This document shows positions 1-6,483 of a stretch of 9,432 nucleotides of DNA, in pieces (positions within the stretch are counted from its first letter, which is position 1; each line of letters starts with the position of its first letter). A program made the translations under genes and the position numbers. Source of the DNA: an uncultured Eubacteriales bacterium (lineage in GTDB: Bacteria > Bacillota > Clostridia > Oscillospirales > Oscillospiraceae); NCBI GenBank assembly GCA_900554625.1, contig USHP01000050.1, positions 1-9,432 on the forward strand, given 5' to 3'. The notes below the pieces were generated by a model. The model worked only from the letters and a program-made list of their open reading frames with translations. It was not told where the DNA came from and made no database searches.

Positions 1-257
1 CTGCAAACATATCCTTCTGGCTTCACGCCGAAATCCCGCAGCGCCTTTTCCAGCTTCAGTCCCCCTCGGCTGACATAAGGACATACAGCCCCACGGACTT
101 CAATTTCTACGTCCTCCGGGTAAGACACGCCGGGCTTGTCCGCTTTCTGCCCGTCCACATAGACCTGTCCGCTCATAATAATGGCCTGCGCTTTGGAACG
201 GCTGTCCGCGTAGCCTTGCTCCGTCAGCAGTAGATCCAATCTCTTCTTTATCTTCAA
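1..257 (-). CDS. tlyA: TlyA-family rRNA 2'-O-methyltransferase / hemolysin-like protein, N-terminal part
   Basis: Partial gene running off the left edge; about 85 N-terminal residues are visible. They begin LKIKKRLDLLLTEQGYADSR and continue with SKAQAIIMSGQVYVDGQK and the block YVSRGGLKLEKAL. This is an S4 RNA-binding domain (about residues 4-65) followed by the entry to the FtsJ-like methyltransferase domain, as in TlyA. Family members 2'-O-methylate cytidines in rRNA. The start chosen is TTG at 257-255, overlapping the dxs stop codon as TTGA. It lies 10 bases after an AAGGAGG ribosome site inside the end of dxs, which indicates translational coupling. The catalytic part is outside the window, so completeness cannot be judged. 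tlyA after dxs is the usual Firmicute order. Confidence 0.9.
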   Translation of the reverse strand, partial: MKIKKRLDLLLTEQGYADSRSKAQAIIMSGQVYVDGQKADKPGVSYPEDVEIEVRGAVCPYVSRGGLKLEKALRDFGVKPEGYVC

Positions 258-2125
258 CGGGACAGCACCTCCTTCGCAAATTCCGCAATGGACTGCGCAT
301 CCAGCCCACAATGCTGATACAGTTCCTTCTGTCCGCCATGGGGTACAAAGTTGGGGCCAAGATCTTTCCCTTCCACTTTACATCCGGGGTGACATTTCTC
401 CAATTCCCATGCCAGCGCTTCCCGAATTCCGGAATTGCCGCAGGTTTCCTCCAGAATAATGACATGCTTGCCCGGAATCATCTGATTTGCAACCTGTTGC
501 GCCGGCAGATCCGCAACGGTAAGCAGCCGCAGAACCGTGGCTTCGACGCCCCACTGAGCCAAAATGTCAGCAGATTGCATGACATTCTCCAGCAGCGTGC
601 CGTAGGTAATCAAGGTGATGTCTTTTCCGCTGCGGTGACATTTCACCAGATTTCCTTCCACCCCCTGCCAATCGGATTCTTGATAGCTTCCCTCGGTTCC
701 ACGGGGATAACGAATCGCCACAGGCCCGGTGCACTCCTCCACCGCCCAGCGAAGCATATCCTGCTGTTCCGCAAGGCTCACAGGCGTAAGAATGCGCATT
801 CCAGGAACTTGACGCAAAAATCCCACATCAAACACGCCATGGTGCGTCGGCCCGTCATCTCCAACCAAGCCAGCTCGGTCAACCGCAAATACAACATGCA
901 GCCCAAGCAGTCCTACATCTTCCATAATCTGGTCAAAGCTGCGCTGCAAAAACGTAGAATACAAGGCTACAACCGGTATCATGCCTTGCTTTGCCAAACC
1001 GCCAGCCATGGAGACTGCGTGTTCTTCCGCAATTCCTACGTCAAAAGTACGATCCGGAAAACGGCGCTGAAATTTCAGAATACCGGTACCGCCAGGCATA
1101 GCGGCTGTGATGGCACAGACTCTGGGGTCACTCTCCGCCAACTGCTCCAGGCACTCGCCAAAAGCGTCGGAAAACGTCTTTACCTTGGGTGCCAGCTTCT
1201 TTCCGGTAACCGGGTTAAACTTTCCGATTCCATGGAATTTTGCCGGATCTTCTTCCGCAAAAGCATATCCCTTTCCCTTTTTGGTGTGGACATGCACCAC
1301 TACCGGCTCCCTCAAATTCTTGGCAGCTGTCAGCAAGGAAATCAATCCGGGCAGATCATGGCCATCCGCCGGGCCCAGATAGGTAAATCCCATATTTTCA
1401 AAGATAGTGGCTTTCAGCAGGAGTCTTTTCAGTCGGTTCTTGACTCTGCTGCTCATCTCATAAATTGTCTTTCCACCCGGTATTTTTTTCACAATACGGC
1501 GGTAAACTCGCTTCGCTCCCAGATATTTTTCACTGGAGCGCAGTCGGGACAAATGTCTGGACATGCCGCCTACATTCTTACCAATGGACATCTCGTTATC
1601 GTTGAGAATAATCACCATCGGCTCACCGCTGACAGCTGCATCATTCAGGCCTTCATAGGCCATTCCGCCAGTACAGGCACCGTCGCCAATCAGCGCCACA
1701 ACATGATAATTCTGATGCAGTAAGGTTCTGGCCCGAGCCATACCCAAAGCAATGGACACAGAATTCGACGCATGCCCTGCCACGAAGGCATCCGCTTCGC
1801 TTTCCTCCGGCCTCGGGAAACCGGAAATTCCGCCATACTGCCGCAAACGTGCAAAATCCGCCCGGCGGCCAGTCAGCAGCTTATGCACATAAGACTGATG
1901 ACCGACATCAAAAACCAGGCGGTCTTTCATTGTATCAAACACGGTCTCAATGGCGACATTGAGTTCTACCGTTCCCAAATTTCCTGCCAAGTGTCCGCCG
2001 GTTTTGGAAACAGAGGAAATCAAGAATTCCCGAATTTCACTGCACAGCGCAGCACGCTCATCATTGCTCAGGGACAACAAATCCTCGTGACCGTTGATTC
2101 TTTCTAAAATACCCACGATCGACAC
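254..2125 (-). CDS. dxs: 1-deoxy-D-xylulose-5-phosphate synthase
   Basis: Condenses pyruvate and glyceraldehyde 3-phosphate to 1-deoxy-D-xylulose 5-phosphate, the first step of the MEP isoprenoid pathway, which also feeds thiamine and pyridoxal synthesis; cytosolic and thiamine-diphosphate dependent. The 623 residues match the normal family length. Visible motifs are KTGGHLAGNLG (41-51), GHQSY (75-79), the ThDP/Mg motif GDGACTGGMAYEGLNDA (147-163) with NDNEMS (175-180), the catalytic-glutamate block IAEEHAVSMAGG (365-376) and DRAGLVGDDGPTHHG (416-430). The start is GTG at 2125; a second GTG at 2116 is an alternative. Neither has a good Shine-Dalgarno sequence (only TTAGG nearby), so the exact start is uncertain. 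It lies 9 bases after the oapA stop and is probably translated by coupling. It is followed by tlyA with a TTGA overlap. Confidence 0.97.
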   Translation of the reverse strand: MSIVGILERINGHEDLLSLSNDERAALCSEIREFLISSVSKTGGHLAGNLGTVELNVAIETVFDTMKDRLVFDVGHQSYVHKLLTGRRADFARLRQYGGISGFPRPEESEADAFVAGHASNSVSIALGMARARTLLHQNYHVVALIGDGACTGGMAYEGLNDAAVSGEPMVIILNDNEMSIGKNVGGMSRHLSRLRSSEKYLGAKRVYRRIVKKIPGGKTIYEMSSRVKNRLKRLLLKATIFENMGFTYLGPADGHDLPGLISLLTAAKNLREPVVVHVHTKKGKGYAFAEEDPAKFHGIGKFNPVTGKKLAPKVKTFSDAFGECLEQLAESDPRVCAITAAMPGGTGILKFQRRFPDRTFDVGIAEEHAVSMAGGLAKQGMIPVVALYSTFLQRSFDQIMEDVGLLGLHVVFAVDRAGLVGDDGPTHHGVFDVGFLRQVPGMRILTPVSLAEQQDMLRWAVEECTGPVAIRYPRGTEGSYQESDWQGVEGNLVKCHRSGKDITLITYGTLLENVMQSADILAQWGVEATVLRLLTVADLPAQQVANQMIPGKHVIILEETCGNSGIREALAWELEKCHPGCKVEGKDLGPNFVPHGGQKELYQHCGLDAQSIAEFAKEVLSR

Positions 2126-2134
2126 AACCTAACG

Positions 2135-2713
2135 TTATTTTTTCTTTTTGGCAAATATTCGGTTCAGGGTGTAAATTACCCATCCAACCATATGCACAAT
2201 CTTCGTGCAGGAATTCACGGCAAAGGTTTTGCCCATCGCTTTGCCGCCTACCGTCAATCCGGCTGCCAGTGCAGACATCATCAGAGAGATTCCTCTCGGC
2301 CATCCCACCTGGGTATTGGCCAAAATCAATGCCGCAATGGTTGCAGATGCCGAACCGGACACAACGCCGCAGATATCTCCCACCACATCATTACAAATGG
2401 AACTGACTCGCTCGGCATTACGCAGAAGACGGATTGCTTCGTGTGCGCCGGGAACCTTCCGCGACGCCATAGAATGGAACGGTTTTTCATCCGCAGACGC
2501 CACAGCCATTCCAATAATATCAAAAATAATGCCGACAAAGATAATCACAAGCAGAATCAGAAACGCTACAAGCAAACTGCTGTTCGCCATCACTTCGTCG
2601 GATACAAGAGAAATCGTACCGGAAATAAAAATCGTTACAAAAAATATGGTGACAACCCATTTGGTTGTCCTGTTTCGCTCTCGTTTGGAAGCTTCTGGGT
2701 CAGATTTGGCCAA
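2135..2713 (-). CDS. oapA: OapA-like OLE RNA-associated membrane protein
   Basis: A 192-residue integral membrane protein with a basic N-terminal tail (residues 7-19), hydrophobic segments at about 19-37, 46-72, 110-133 and 143-160, and a lysine-rich C-terminus (AKKKK). The polar loop after the second segment holds FDIIGMAVASADEKPFHSMA (64-83), then NAERVSSICNDVVGDICG (99-116). I recall this block as typical of OapA, the protein that binds OLE RNA and holds it at the membrane; that recall should be confirmed by alignment. General annotation may label it a DUF21/CorB-like transporter fragment, but no CBS domain is present. The start is TTG at 2713, eight bases after GAGG. The non-coding stretch just upstream and dxs just downstream match the known ole-oapA-dxs arrangement. 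In the family, OLE/OapA is linked to magnesium, alcohol and cold stress. The identification is strong from context and moderate from sequence. Confidence 0.83.
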   Translation of the reverse strand: MAKSDPEASKRERNRTTKWVVTIFFVTIFISGTISLVSDEVMANSSLLVAFLILLVIIFVGIIFDIIGMAVASADEKPFHSMASRKVPGAHEAIRLLRNAERVSSICNDVVGDICGVVSGSASATIAALILANTQVGWPRGISLMMSALAAGLTVGGKAMGKTFAVNSCTKIVHMVGWVIYTLNRIFAKKKK

Positions 2714-2747
2714 TGTTGATTCCTCATTTCGAGAAGGATAAATTAAG

Positions 2748-3364
2748 AAAGGACGGTAACAGGCAGGATAAATCTTACGGCTTAGGTCGGGTTGTTTTTC
2801 ACCAGACAGAACCTGCCGTTACCGCACAGGCCGTTTCCATTTAATCCGTCCGCCCAAGTGTTGCCAGAATAATGGGTACCCGATTGCCACTTAGACCGTA
2901 CTGTAATCCCCTGCCTGCCCTGTTAAGACAGCCTAGGTGTTTTCCACGGCAGAATGTTCCATAATCTTAGCCTCTTTTGCAAGTATGGTTTCCAGAAGCG
3001 ATAACGGCAGCGGTTATGGCCATAACCGCCAGCTGTCTGGTCTTCTTTTCCCGCATACCCACTTCAAGGCAGGCTACACTGCACGCAGCACACGATTCTG
3101 TGCACCGCCTTGCAGGTTCATACCAGGCCCGTACGCGATCGGGTCCCTGCTAGGGCTCGAACCGTCGTCGCACAATACCAGGTCTCCACGGAAACCGGGT
3201 CGTATGCTCCATGCCATTGGAGCGCGCCCGGAATCCTTAACCCCCAGCATCCACCCTAAACTGGGCGTAAAAAGCAGACACCAGGGACTTCATCGATGTG
3301 CCCTTCAAAGGATTTTTAGGCCCTTCCTGGAAAATGGTCACTCTGACTAGGATACTGCACCGTC
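2748..3364 (-). ncRNA. ole: OLE RNA (ornate, large, extremophilic RNA)
   Basis: About 617 bases on the minus strand between a strong sigma-A promoter (3371-3399) and oapA. No reading frame here looks like a protein. Length (OLE is about 600 nt), position directly before an OapA-like gene, and dxs downstream all match the OLE family. Structure is dense: a hairpin at 3206-3223 (GCTCCA/TGGAGC), a stem pairing 3065-3070 with 3107-3112 enclosing GCACA/TGTGC (3088-3092 with 3099-3103), a perfect palindrome at 3010-3029, and a 12-bp 3' stem pairing 2755-2767 with 2812-2823 (one bulge). GGAC at 2751-2754 can pair with 2848-2851. The 5' GACGGT (3364-3359) can pair with ACCGTC near the 3' end (2757-2752), possibly closing the molecule. 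Family knowledge places this RNA at the membrane in a ribonucleoprotein with OapA and other Oap proteins. Ends are estimated from the promoter and last helix; no covariance model was run. Confidence 0.85.
3010..3029. repeat. 20-bp perfect palindrome inside OLE RNA
   Basis: The half-site GCGGTTATGG is followed directly by its reverse complement, with no loop. In RNA the central bases must open to form a hairpin, or two molecules could pair through it. The neighbouring segment 3000-3006 (GATAACG) offers a competing partner for GGTTAT, so two alternative helices are possible here. Confidence 0.8.
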
Positions 3365-3370
3365 ATCTGT

Positions 3371-3399
3371 ATATTAGCATAGTTTTTGTGAATATACAA
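3371..3399 (-). promoter_or_regulatory. Sigma-A promoter for OLE RNA-oapA-dxs-tlyA
   Basis: On the minus strand, -35 TTGTAT (3399-3394), a spacer of exactly 17 bases, and -10 TAATAT (3376-3371). The predicted transcription start is near 3364, just ahead of the first paired segment of the OLE RNA. The surrounding bases 3365-3494 are AT-rich and carry no gene; I see no clear terminator there for the upstream Nudix gene, so read-through is possible. Confidence 0.8.
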
Positions 3400-3494
3400 G
3401 TATTATTTGAAAAATTGTATATTTCTCCGGATTGAGGCGGTTGTTTTTGTATTTTTTAACGTAGTATGTCCATCGCATAAAAGCAGATGTCATC

Positions 3495-3974
3495 CTACTT
3501 ACGAGGCGATTCCTTTACAAACCAATCCTGGATAATATCCTCATGGGTAACCGCAATCTCAATCTGGAAAATCTCTTCCTTTGAGAAAAAACGCAATTCC
3601 CGAGACTCGGCACTGATGCGCAGCGCAGGCTCCTGAGGAAAGTCCAACGCATACACCACAATAACCATCCGCCATACGCTTCCGTCCTGGTATGCGGCGA
3701 TCCGTCCAGGATCGTCGTAAACCGCCAGCTTCCGGAAATCTTCCTTCGGAATCCGCAGTCCCAGTTCCTCATACACTTCCCGTGCAAGGGCTTCCCGACC
3801 GGTTTCAGTCTTTTTACATCCACCACCAACCAGTCCCCAGGTATTGGAATCCCGCCGCCGTTCCAGCAAAAGCTTTCCCTGGCAGGTCAAAATCGCATTG
3901 GCTCCCAGTCTGGCTGGCATGGTTGTTTTCGGAGCGTTCTTCGGATCTCCACGGTAGAAGGTGACAATCGGCAT
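3495..3974 (-). CDS. Nudix hydrolase
   Basis: Hydrolyses a nucleoside diphosphate linked to another moiety; the substrate cannot be told from sequence. The 159 residues carry a complete Nudix box, Gx5Ex7REUxEExGU, at residues 51-73 (G51, E57, R65, E66, E69, E70, G72), with the usual GLVGGG lead-in. No signal peptide or membrane segment is seen, so it is cytosolic. The start is ATG at 3974, because GGGAGG lies 7 bases upstream of it; the in-frame ATG at 3989 has no ribosome site. The gene follows dinB by 65 bases on the same strand and may have its own promoter (TATAAT at 4014-4009). Next to a damage-tolerance polymerase a nucleotide-pool cleaning role is tempting, but that is inference. Confidence 0.93.
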   Translation of the reverse strand: MPIVTFYRGDPKNAPKTTMPARLGANAILTCQGKLLLERRRDSNTWGLVGGGCKKTETGREALAREVYEELGLRIPKEDFRKLAVYDDPGRIAAYQDGSVWRMVIVVYALDFPQEPALRISAESRELRFFSKEEIFQIEIAVTHEDIIQDWFVKESPRK

Positions 3975-4008
3975 GACTTTTCCTCCCATCCAAAAAAGTT
4001 ATTGCTTC

Positions 4009-4014
4009 ATTATA
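4009..4014 (-). promoter_or_regulatory. Possible -10 element for the Nudix gene
   Basis: A perfect TATAAT on the minus strand, about 35 bases before the Nudix start codon, in the short gap after dinB. No convincing -35 hexamer lies 16-18 bases upstream, so this may be a weak secondary promoter or chance. Confidence 0.35.
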
Positions 4015-4039
4015 CACCAATTTTATCCAGTTTTCTACC

Positions 4040-5317
4040 TTAAAATTCCTTTGGAACCGGCTTGGTCACACCGGTTCGCCGAAAACGGCTTAAACCGCCA
4101 GCCATGTGTTCCTCAGGATTTTGGGCAAATCTGCCCCGGCGAATGATATCTTCTCCAAATTTATCCCGCAGGGCATCCACTGCCTCGTCCAATCGCAGCT
4201 TGCGCTCATACTGCTGCGGAGATAATCCCGAAAGGAAGTCAAATTGCTGATAAGGCTCGCTGCTCAATCGGGTTACCTGCACGCCCAGCTGCCGCAAAGG
4301 GGTTACGCCGTCCCACAACTCCCGAAATAACTTGCAAGCTGCATCAAACAGCTGCGTAGTAATATTGGTTGCTCCGGAAAGAATCATTTGGTGGGAAGCA
4401 TGTTGAAAATCGCTGGTACGCAGGTGAATGCTGACACAACTGCCGCATTTTCCATCCCGGCGCAAACGCATACCTACCGTTTCACAAAGGCCCAAAAACA
4501 CCCTTTGGGCCTCTTCCTCCGTAACCACATCCCAGGCAGTTGTTGTAGAATTTCCATACCCCTTATTTTCCACCGGTTCCGAAATGACAGCGTCGGCATT
4601 TCGTCCGTTGGCAAAATGCCAAATGGTTTCTCCGTGTTTGCCAAGCCGTTTTTTCAGAACTTTTTCGTCTGCTTTTGCCAGGTCTCCAATGGTGTAAATT
4701 CCCATTCTATTCAGTTTTCTTTGGGTTGCACTGCCCACTAAAAATAGCTCCCGTACCGGCAGAGGCCAAAATTTCGCTTCCAGTTCCTCCGGGTAAAGGG
4801 TGTGTACCTTATTGGGTTTTTCAAAATCTCCTGCCATCTTGGCCAGCAGCTTATTGGACGAAATTCCTACATTTACAGTAAATCCCAGTTCCTCATAAAT
4901 TCGGCGGCGCATTTGTTCTGCCGCTAACCTTGGCGTCCCCCACAGTCGCTGGGTACCGGTCATATCCACCCAGGCTTCATCAATCGAGTACTGTTCCACA
5001 ACCGGAGAAAATTCCCGCAGCATAGCCATAAACTGCCGGGATGCCTGGACATACAGTTCATAGTCCGGAGGAATTACCTTTAGGTCAGGGCACTTCTCCA
5101 ACGCCTGGAACAACGGTTCACCCGTATGGATTCCGTACTTCTTGGCCGGAGGGGATTTGGCCAGAATGATACTTCGCCTGGATTCCTTATCTCCGGCTAC
5201 TACAGATGGGATATCCCGAAGGTCTACATCTTCCCCCAAAACCTTGACCCGATAAGCTGCGCTCCAGCTCAAAAAGGCAGAATTGGCATCCACATGAAAA
5301 ATCACCCGCTGGGCCAT
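4040..5317 (-). CDS. dinB: Y-family DNA polymerase IV (DinB type)
   Basis: Error-prone translesion polymerase that copies past damaged bases. The 425 residues contain the palm motif FHVDANSAFLSW (7-18) with metal-binding D10, the active-site motif SIDEAW (111-116; D113, E114), a tandem helix-hairpin-helix thumb region around 186-214 (LPVRELFLVGSATQRKLNR), and a little-finger domain from about 245. QFDFL at 358-362 resembles a sliding-clamp binding pentamer, and the tail is not extended into a UmuC-only architecture. The start ATG at 5317 lies one base after the stop of the small upstream gene, with GGAAGG nine bases before it, so the two are translationally coupled. An SOS-type operator in the operon promoter implies DNA-damage induction. 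The closest family label may be DinB/UmuC-like rather than E. coli-type DinB. Confidence 0.95.
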   Translation of the reverse strand: MAQRVIFHVDANSAFLSWSAAYRVKVLGEDVDLRDIPSVVAGDKESRRSIILAKSPPAKKYGIHTGEPLFQALEKCPDLKVIPPDYELYVQASRQFMAMLREFSPVVEQYSIDEAWVDMTGTQRLWGTPRLAAEQMRRRIYEELGFTVNVGISSNKLLAKMAGDFEKPNKVHTLYPEELEAKFWPLPVRELFLVGSATQRKLNRMGIYTIGDLAKADEKVLKKRLGKHGETIWHFANGRNADAVISEPVENKGYGNSTTTAWDVVTEEEAQRVFLGLCETVGMRLRRDGKCGSCVSIHLRTSDFQHASHQMILSGATNITTQLFDAACKLFRELWDGVTPLRQLGVQVTRLSSEPYQQFDFLSGLSPQQYERKLRLDEAVDALRDKFGEDIIRRGRFAQNPEEHMAGGLSRFRRTGVTKPVPKEF

Positions 5318-5318
5318 A

Positions 5319-5582
5319 TCAGTACACCTTCCTCATCAGGCACCAGGTATGGCTTCGAATGGTGTATCTCAGTTCAAACAACCATTTCTTTCTCTGCACC
5401 GTTGCCCGGCACAGAAACACCTGGGCCTCAACTCCTACATACCGAATTTCCTTGCAGCTGATAATTTCCTCGATATCGATCCGAAGCAGCTGGTGTTCCC
5501 CGTCCTCCATTCTCAGGCGCAAAGGACGGATCTCTCCCCCGGCGCTGCACATAGAAATGACGTCCACCGGACACAATTCCAT
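5319..5582 (-). CDS. Small unnamed protein coupled to dinB
   Basis: An 87-residue protein starting MELCPVDVISMCSAGGEIRP, with no signal peptide or membrane segment and a pattern of short alternating hydrophobic residues suggesting mainly beta strands. It ends in a WLFELRYTIRSHTWCLM stretch rich in aromatics. I do not recognise a named family. The layout (R-x-R core strand, then a C-terminal ELRY...W-x-L segment) loosely recalls small proteins encoded beside translesion polymerases in other bacteria, but this is only a resemblance. The start chosen is ATG at 5582, with a G-rich site about 8 bases upstream; GTG at 5591 is an in-frame alternative. Its stop is one base before dinB, and it is the first gene after the SOS-box promoter, so it is very likely co-expressed with the polymerase. 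Confidence 0.8.
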   Translation of the reverse strand: MELCPVDVISMCSAGGEIRPLRLRMEDGEHQLLRIDIEEIISCKEIRYVGVEAQVFLCRATVQRKKWLFELRYTIRSHTWCLMRKVY

Positions 5583-5609
5583 TCCCCACACCCCCGATTG
5601 CTTTTGTTT

Positions 5610-5638
5610 ATTATAGCACGTTTGTTCGTATATGGCAA
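5610..5638 (-). promoter_or_regulatory. Sigma-A promoter of the small gene-dinB unit
   Basis: On the minus strand, -35 TTGCCA (5638-5633), a 17-base spacer, and a perfect -10 TATAAT (5615-5610). The start of transcription is expected near 5603, leaving a leader of about 20 bases before the first gene. Confidence 0.85.
5615..5628 (-). promoter_or_regulatory. LexA/DinR-like SOS box
   Basis: The minus strand reads CGAACAAACGTGCT. The Gram-positive LexA consensus is CGAAC-RNRY-GTTYC/G. The left half-site and the RNRY centre match; the right half differs at one internal base and at the last base. It fills the spacer between -35 and -10 and touches the -10, which is where a repressor would block RNA polymerase. 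Its position just before a translesion polymerase operon supports the call. Confidence 0.7.
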
Positions 5639-5652
5639 GCGGAATTTCCTGG

Positions 5653-5681
5653 TTGCAGGTTTCTGGCCAGTCTGATATAAT
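5653..5681 (+). promoter_or_regulatory. Sigma-A promoter of the HAD phosphatase gene
   Basis: -35 TTGCAG (5653-5658), a 17-base spacer and -10 TATAAT (5676-5681); a second TATAAT follows at once (5682-5687). It diverges from the dinB promoter, and the two -35 elements are only 14 bases apart, so a repressor bound at the SOS box may also touch this promoter. Confidence 0.75.
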
Positions 5682-5730
5682 TATAATGAAGTCATATCAA
5701 ACAAATTTCCTAAAAATAGAGGGCGACGCT

Positions 5731-6390
5731 ATGCTGAAATATTCCTGTTTGGTACTGGACCATGACGATACTGTGGTTCAGAGCGAAAAAACCATCGGCT
5801 ACCCCTTCTTTTGCACCATCTTAGAGGAATTCCGTCCAGGAAGCACCGTAACACTGGAAGAATTTGCCCAGGACTGCTACAGTCTTGGTTTCGCCCAGAT
5901 GTGCCGGAAACGGTGGAATTTTTCCGAAGAGGAACTGGTAAAGGAGTATCTTGGATGGAAAGAATATGTCCGAACACATGTCCCTGCTGCATACCCTGGC
6001 ATCGGAAACGTCATCCGGCGGCAAAAAGAAGCTGGGGGTCTTGTTTGTGTAGTCTCTCATTCCAGCGTAGACAATATCACCCGGGATTATGATGTACATT
6101 TTGGAGTACAACCCGATGCCATTTACGGCTGGGATTATCCGGAAGAACTGCGCAAGCCGAATCCCTTTCCTTTGCAGGATATTATGAAGCGTTACCATCT
6201 TTCCCCAGAGGAGCTCTTGGTGGTAGATGATATGAAGCTTGCGTGGAATATGGCAAACCCGCTGGGCGTTAAGGTGGCATTTGCCGGATGGGGGCGGCTG
6301 GATTTTCCCGAGCTGTACTCCGAAATGCGGAAAATCTGTGACTTTTCCTTTGATAAAGCAGAGGATCTGGAAGCATTTTTGTTCCCCTGA
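5731..6390 (+). CDS. HAD-superfamily hydrolase (phosphatase)
   Basis: A 219-residue haloacid-dehalogenase fold hydrolase. Motif I is LDHDDTVV with nucleophile D10 and acid D12 (DxDxT); motif II is VVSHS (S109); the motif III lysine is in ELRKPNP (K142); motif IV is LLVVDD (D166, D167). The insert after motif I is mostly helical and makes a C1-type cap, as in phosphoglycolate phosphatase or beta-phosphoglucomutase relatives. The substrate cannot be named. No signal peptide is present, so it is cytosolic. The start is ATG at 5731 with GAGGG seven bases upstream. Earlier in-frame starts would overlap the promoter: the ATG at 5686 lies within the second TATAAT. The gene stands alone between the divergent dinB unit and smpB. 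Confidence 0.9.
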   Translation: MLKYSCLVLDHDDTVVQSEKTIGYPFFCTILEEFRPGSTVTLEEFAQDCYSLGFAQMCRKRWNFSEEELVKEYLGWKEYVRTHVPAAYPGIGNVIRRQKEAGGLVCVVSHSSVDNITRDYDVHFGVQPDAIYGWDYPEELRKPNPFPLQDIMKRYHLSPEELLVVDDMKLAWNMANPLGVKVAFAGWGRLDFPELYSEMRKICDFSFDKAEDLEAFLFP

Positions 6391-6408
6391 GTTTCCGATA
6401 CGAATTTG

Positions 6409-6437
6409 TTGAATTTTCTTTACAAATATTCTATAAA
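6409..6437 (+). promoter_or_regulatory. Candidate promoter for smpB (upstream)
   Basis: -35 TTGAAT (6409-6414), a 17-base spacer and -10 TATAAA (6432-6437). It lies just after the HAD gene and would give a leader of about 40 bases before smpB. Confidence 0.5.
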
Positions 6438-6451
6438 TCCCTTGACATGCA

Positions 6452-6460
6452 TGGTATAAT
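6452..6460 (+). promoter_or_regulatory. Extended -10 promoter for smpB
   Basis: TGGTATAAT is a perfect extended -10 (TGn plus TATAAT). The TTGACA at 6442-6447 is only seven bases upstream and cannot serve as its -35; the hexamer at the right distance (TATAAA, 6432-6437) is poor, so recognition would rest on the extended -10. Transcription would start near 6467, about 17-26 bases before smpB. Confidence 0.6.
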
Positions 6461-6483
6461 GAGTACGATTCCAACAGACGGAG

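Noticed and set aside
311..1723. Long open frame on the plus strand (470 codons)
   Set aside because: Lies wholly opposite dxs, has no family-like motifs, and its composition is that of an antisense shadow of a conserved gene.
2192..2741. Two plus-strand open frames of about 175 codons opposite oapA
   Set aside because: No ribosome site or recognisable domain; the minus-strand membrane protein has a good ribosome site and the expected neighbours.
3153..3163. GGTTCGAGCCC on the minus strand, like a tRNA T-arm
   Set aside because: No acceptor stem, anticodon arm or CCA end fits around it; it is part of the OLE RNA.
2937..3350. Plus-strand open frame of 137 codons across the OLE RNA
   Set aside because: Low-complexity composition, no ribosome site, and it covers highly structured RNA; likely chance.
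6442..6460. TTGACA followed by TATAAT as a promoter pair
   Set aside because: Only seven bases separate them; they cannot be used together. The TATAAT was kept as an extended -10 instead.
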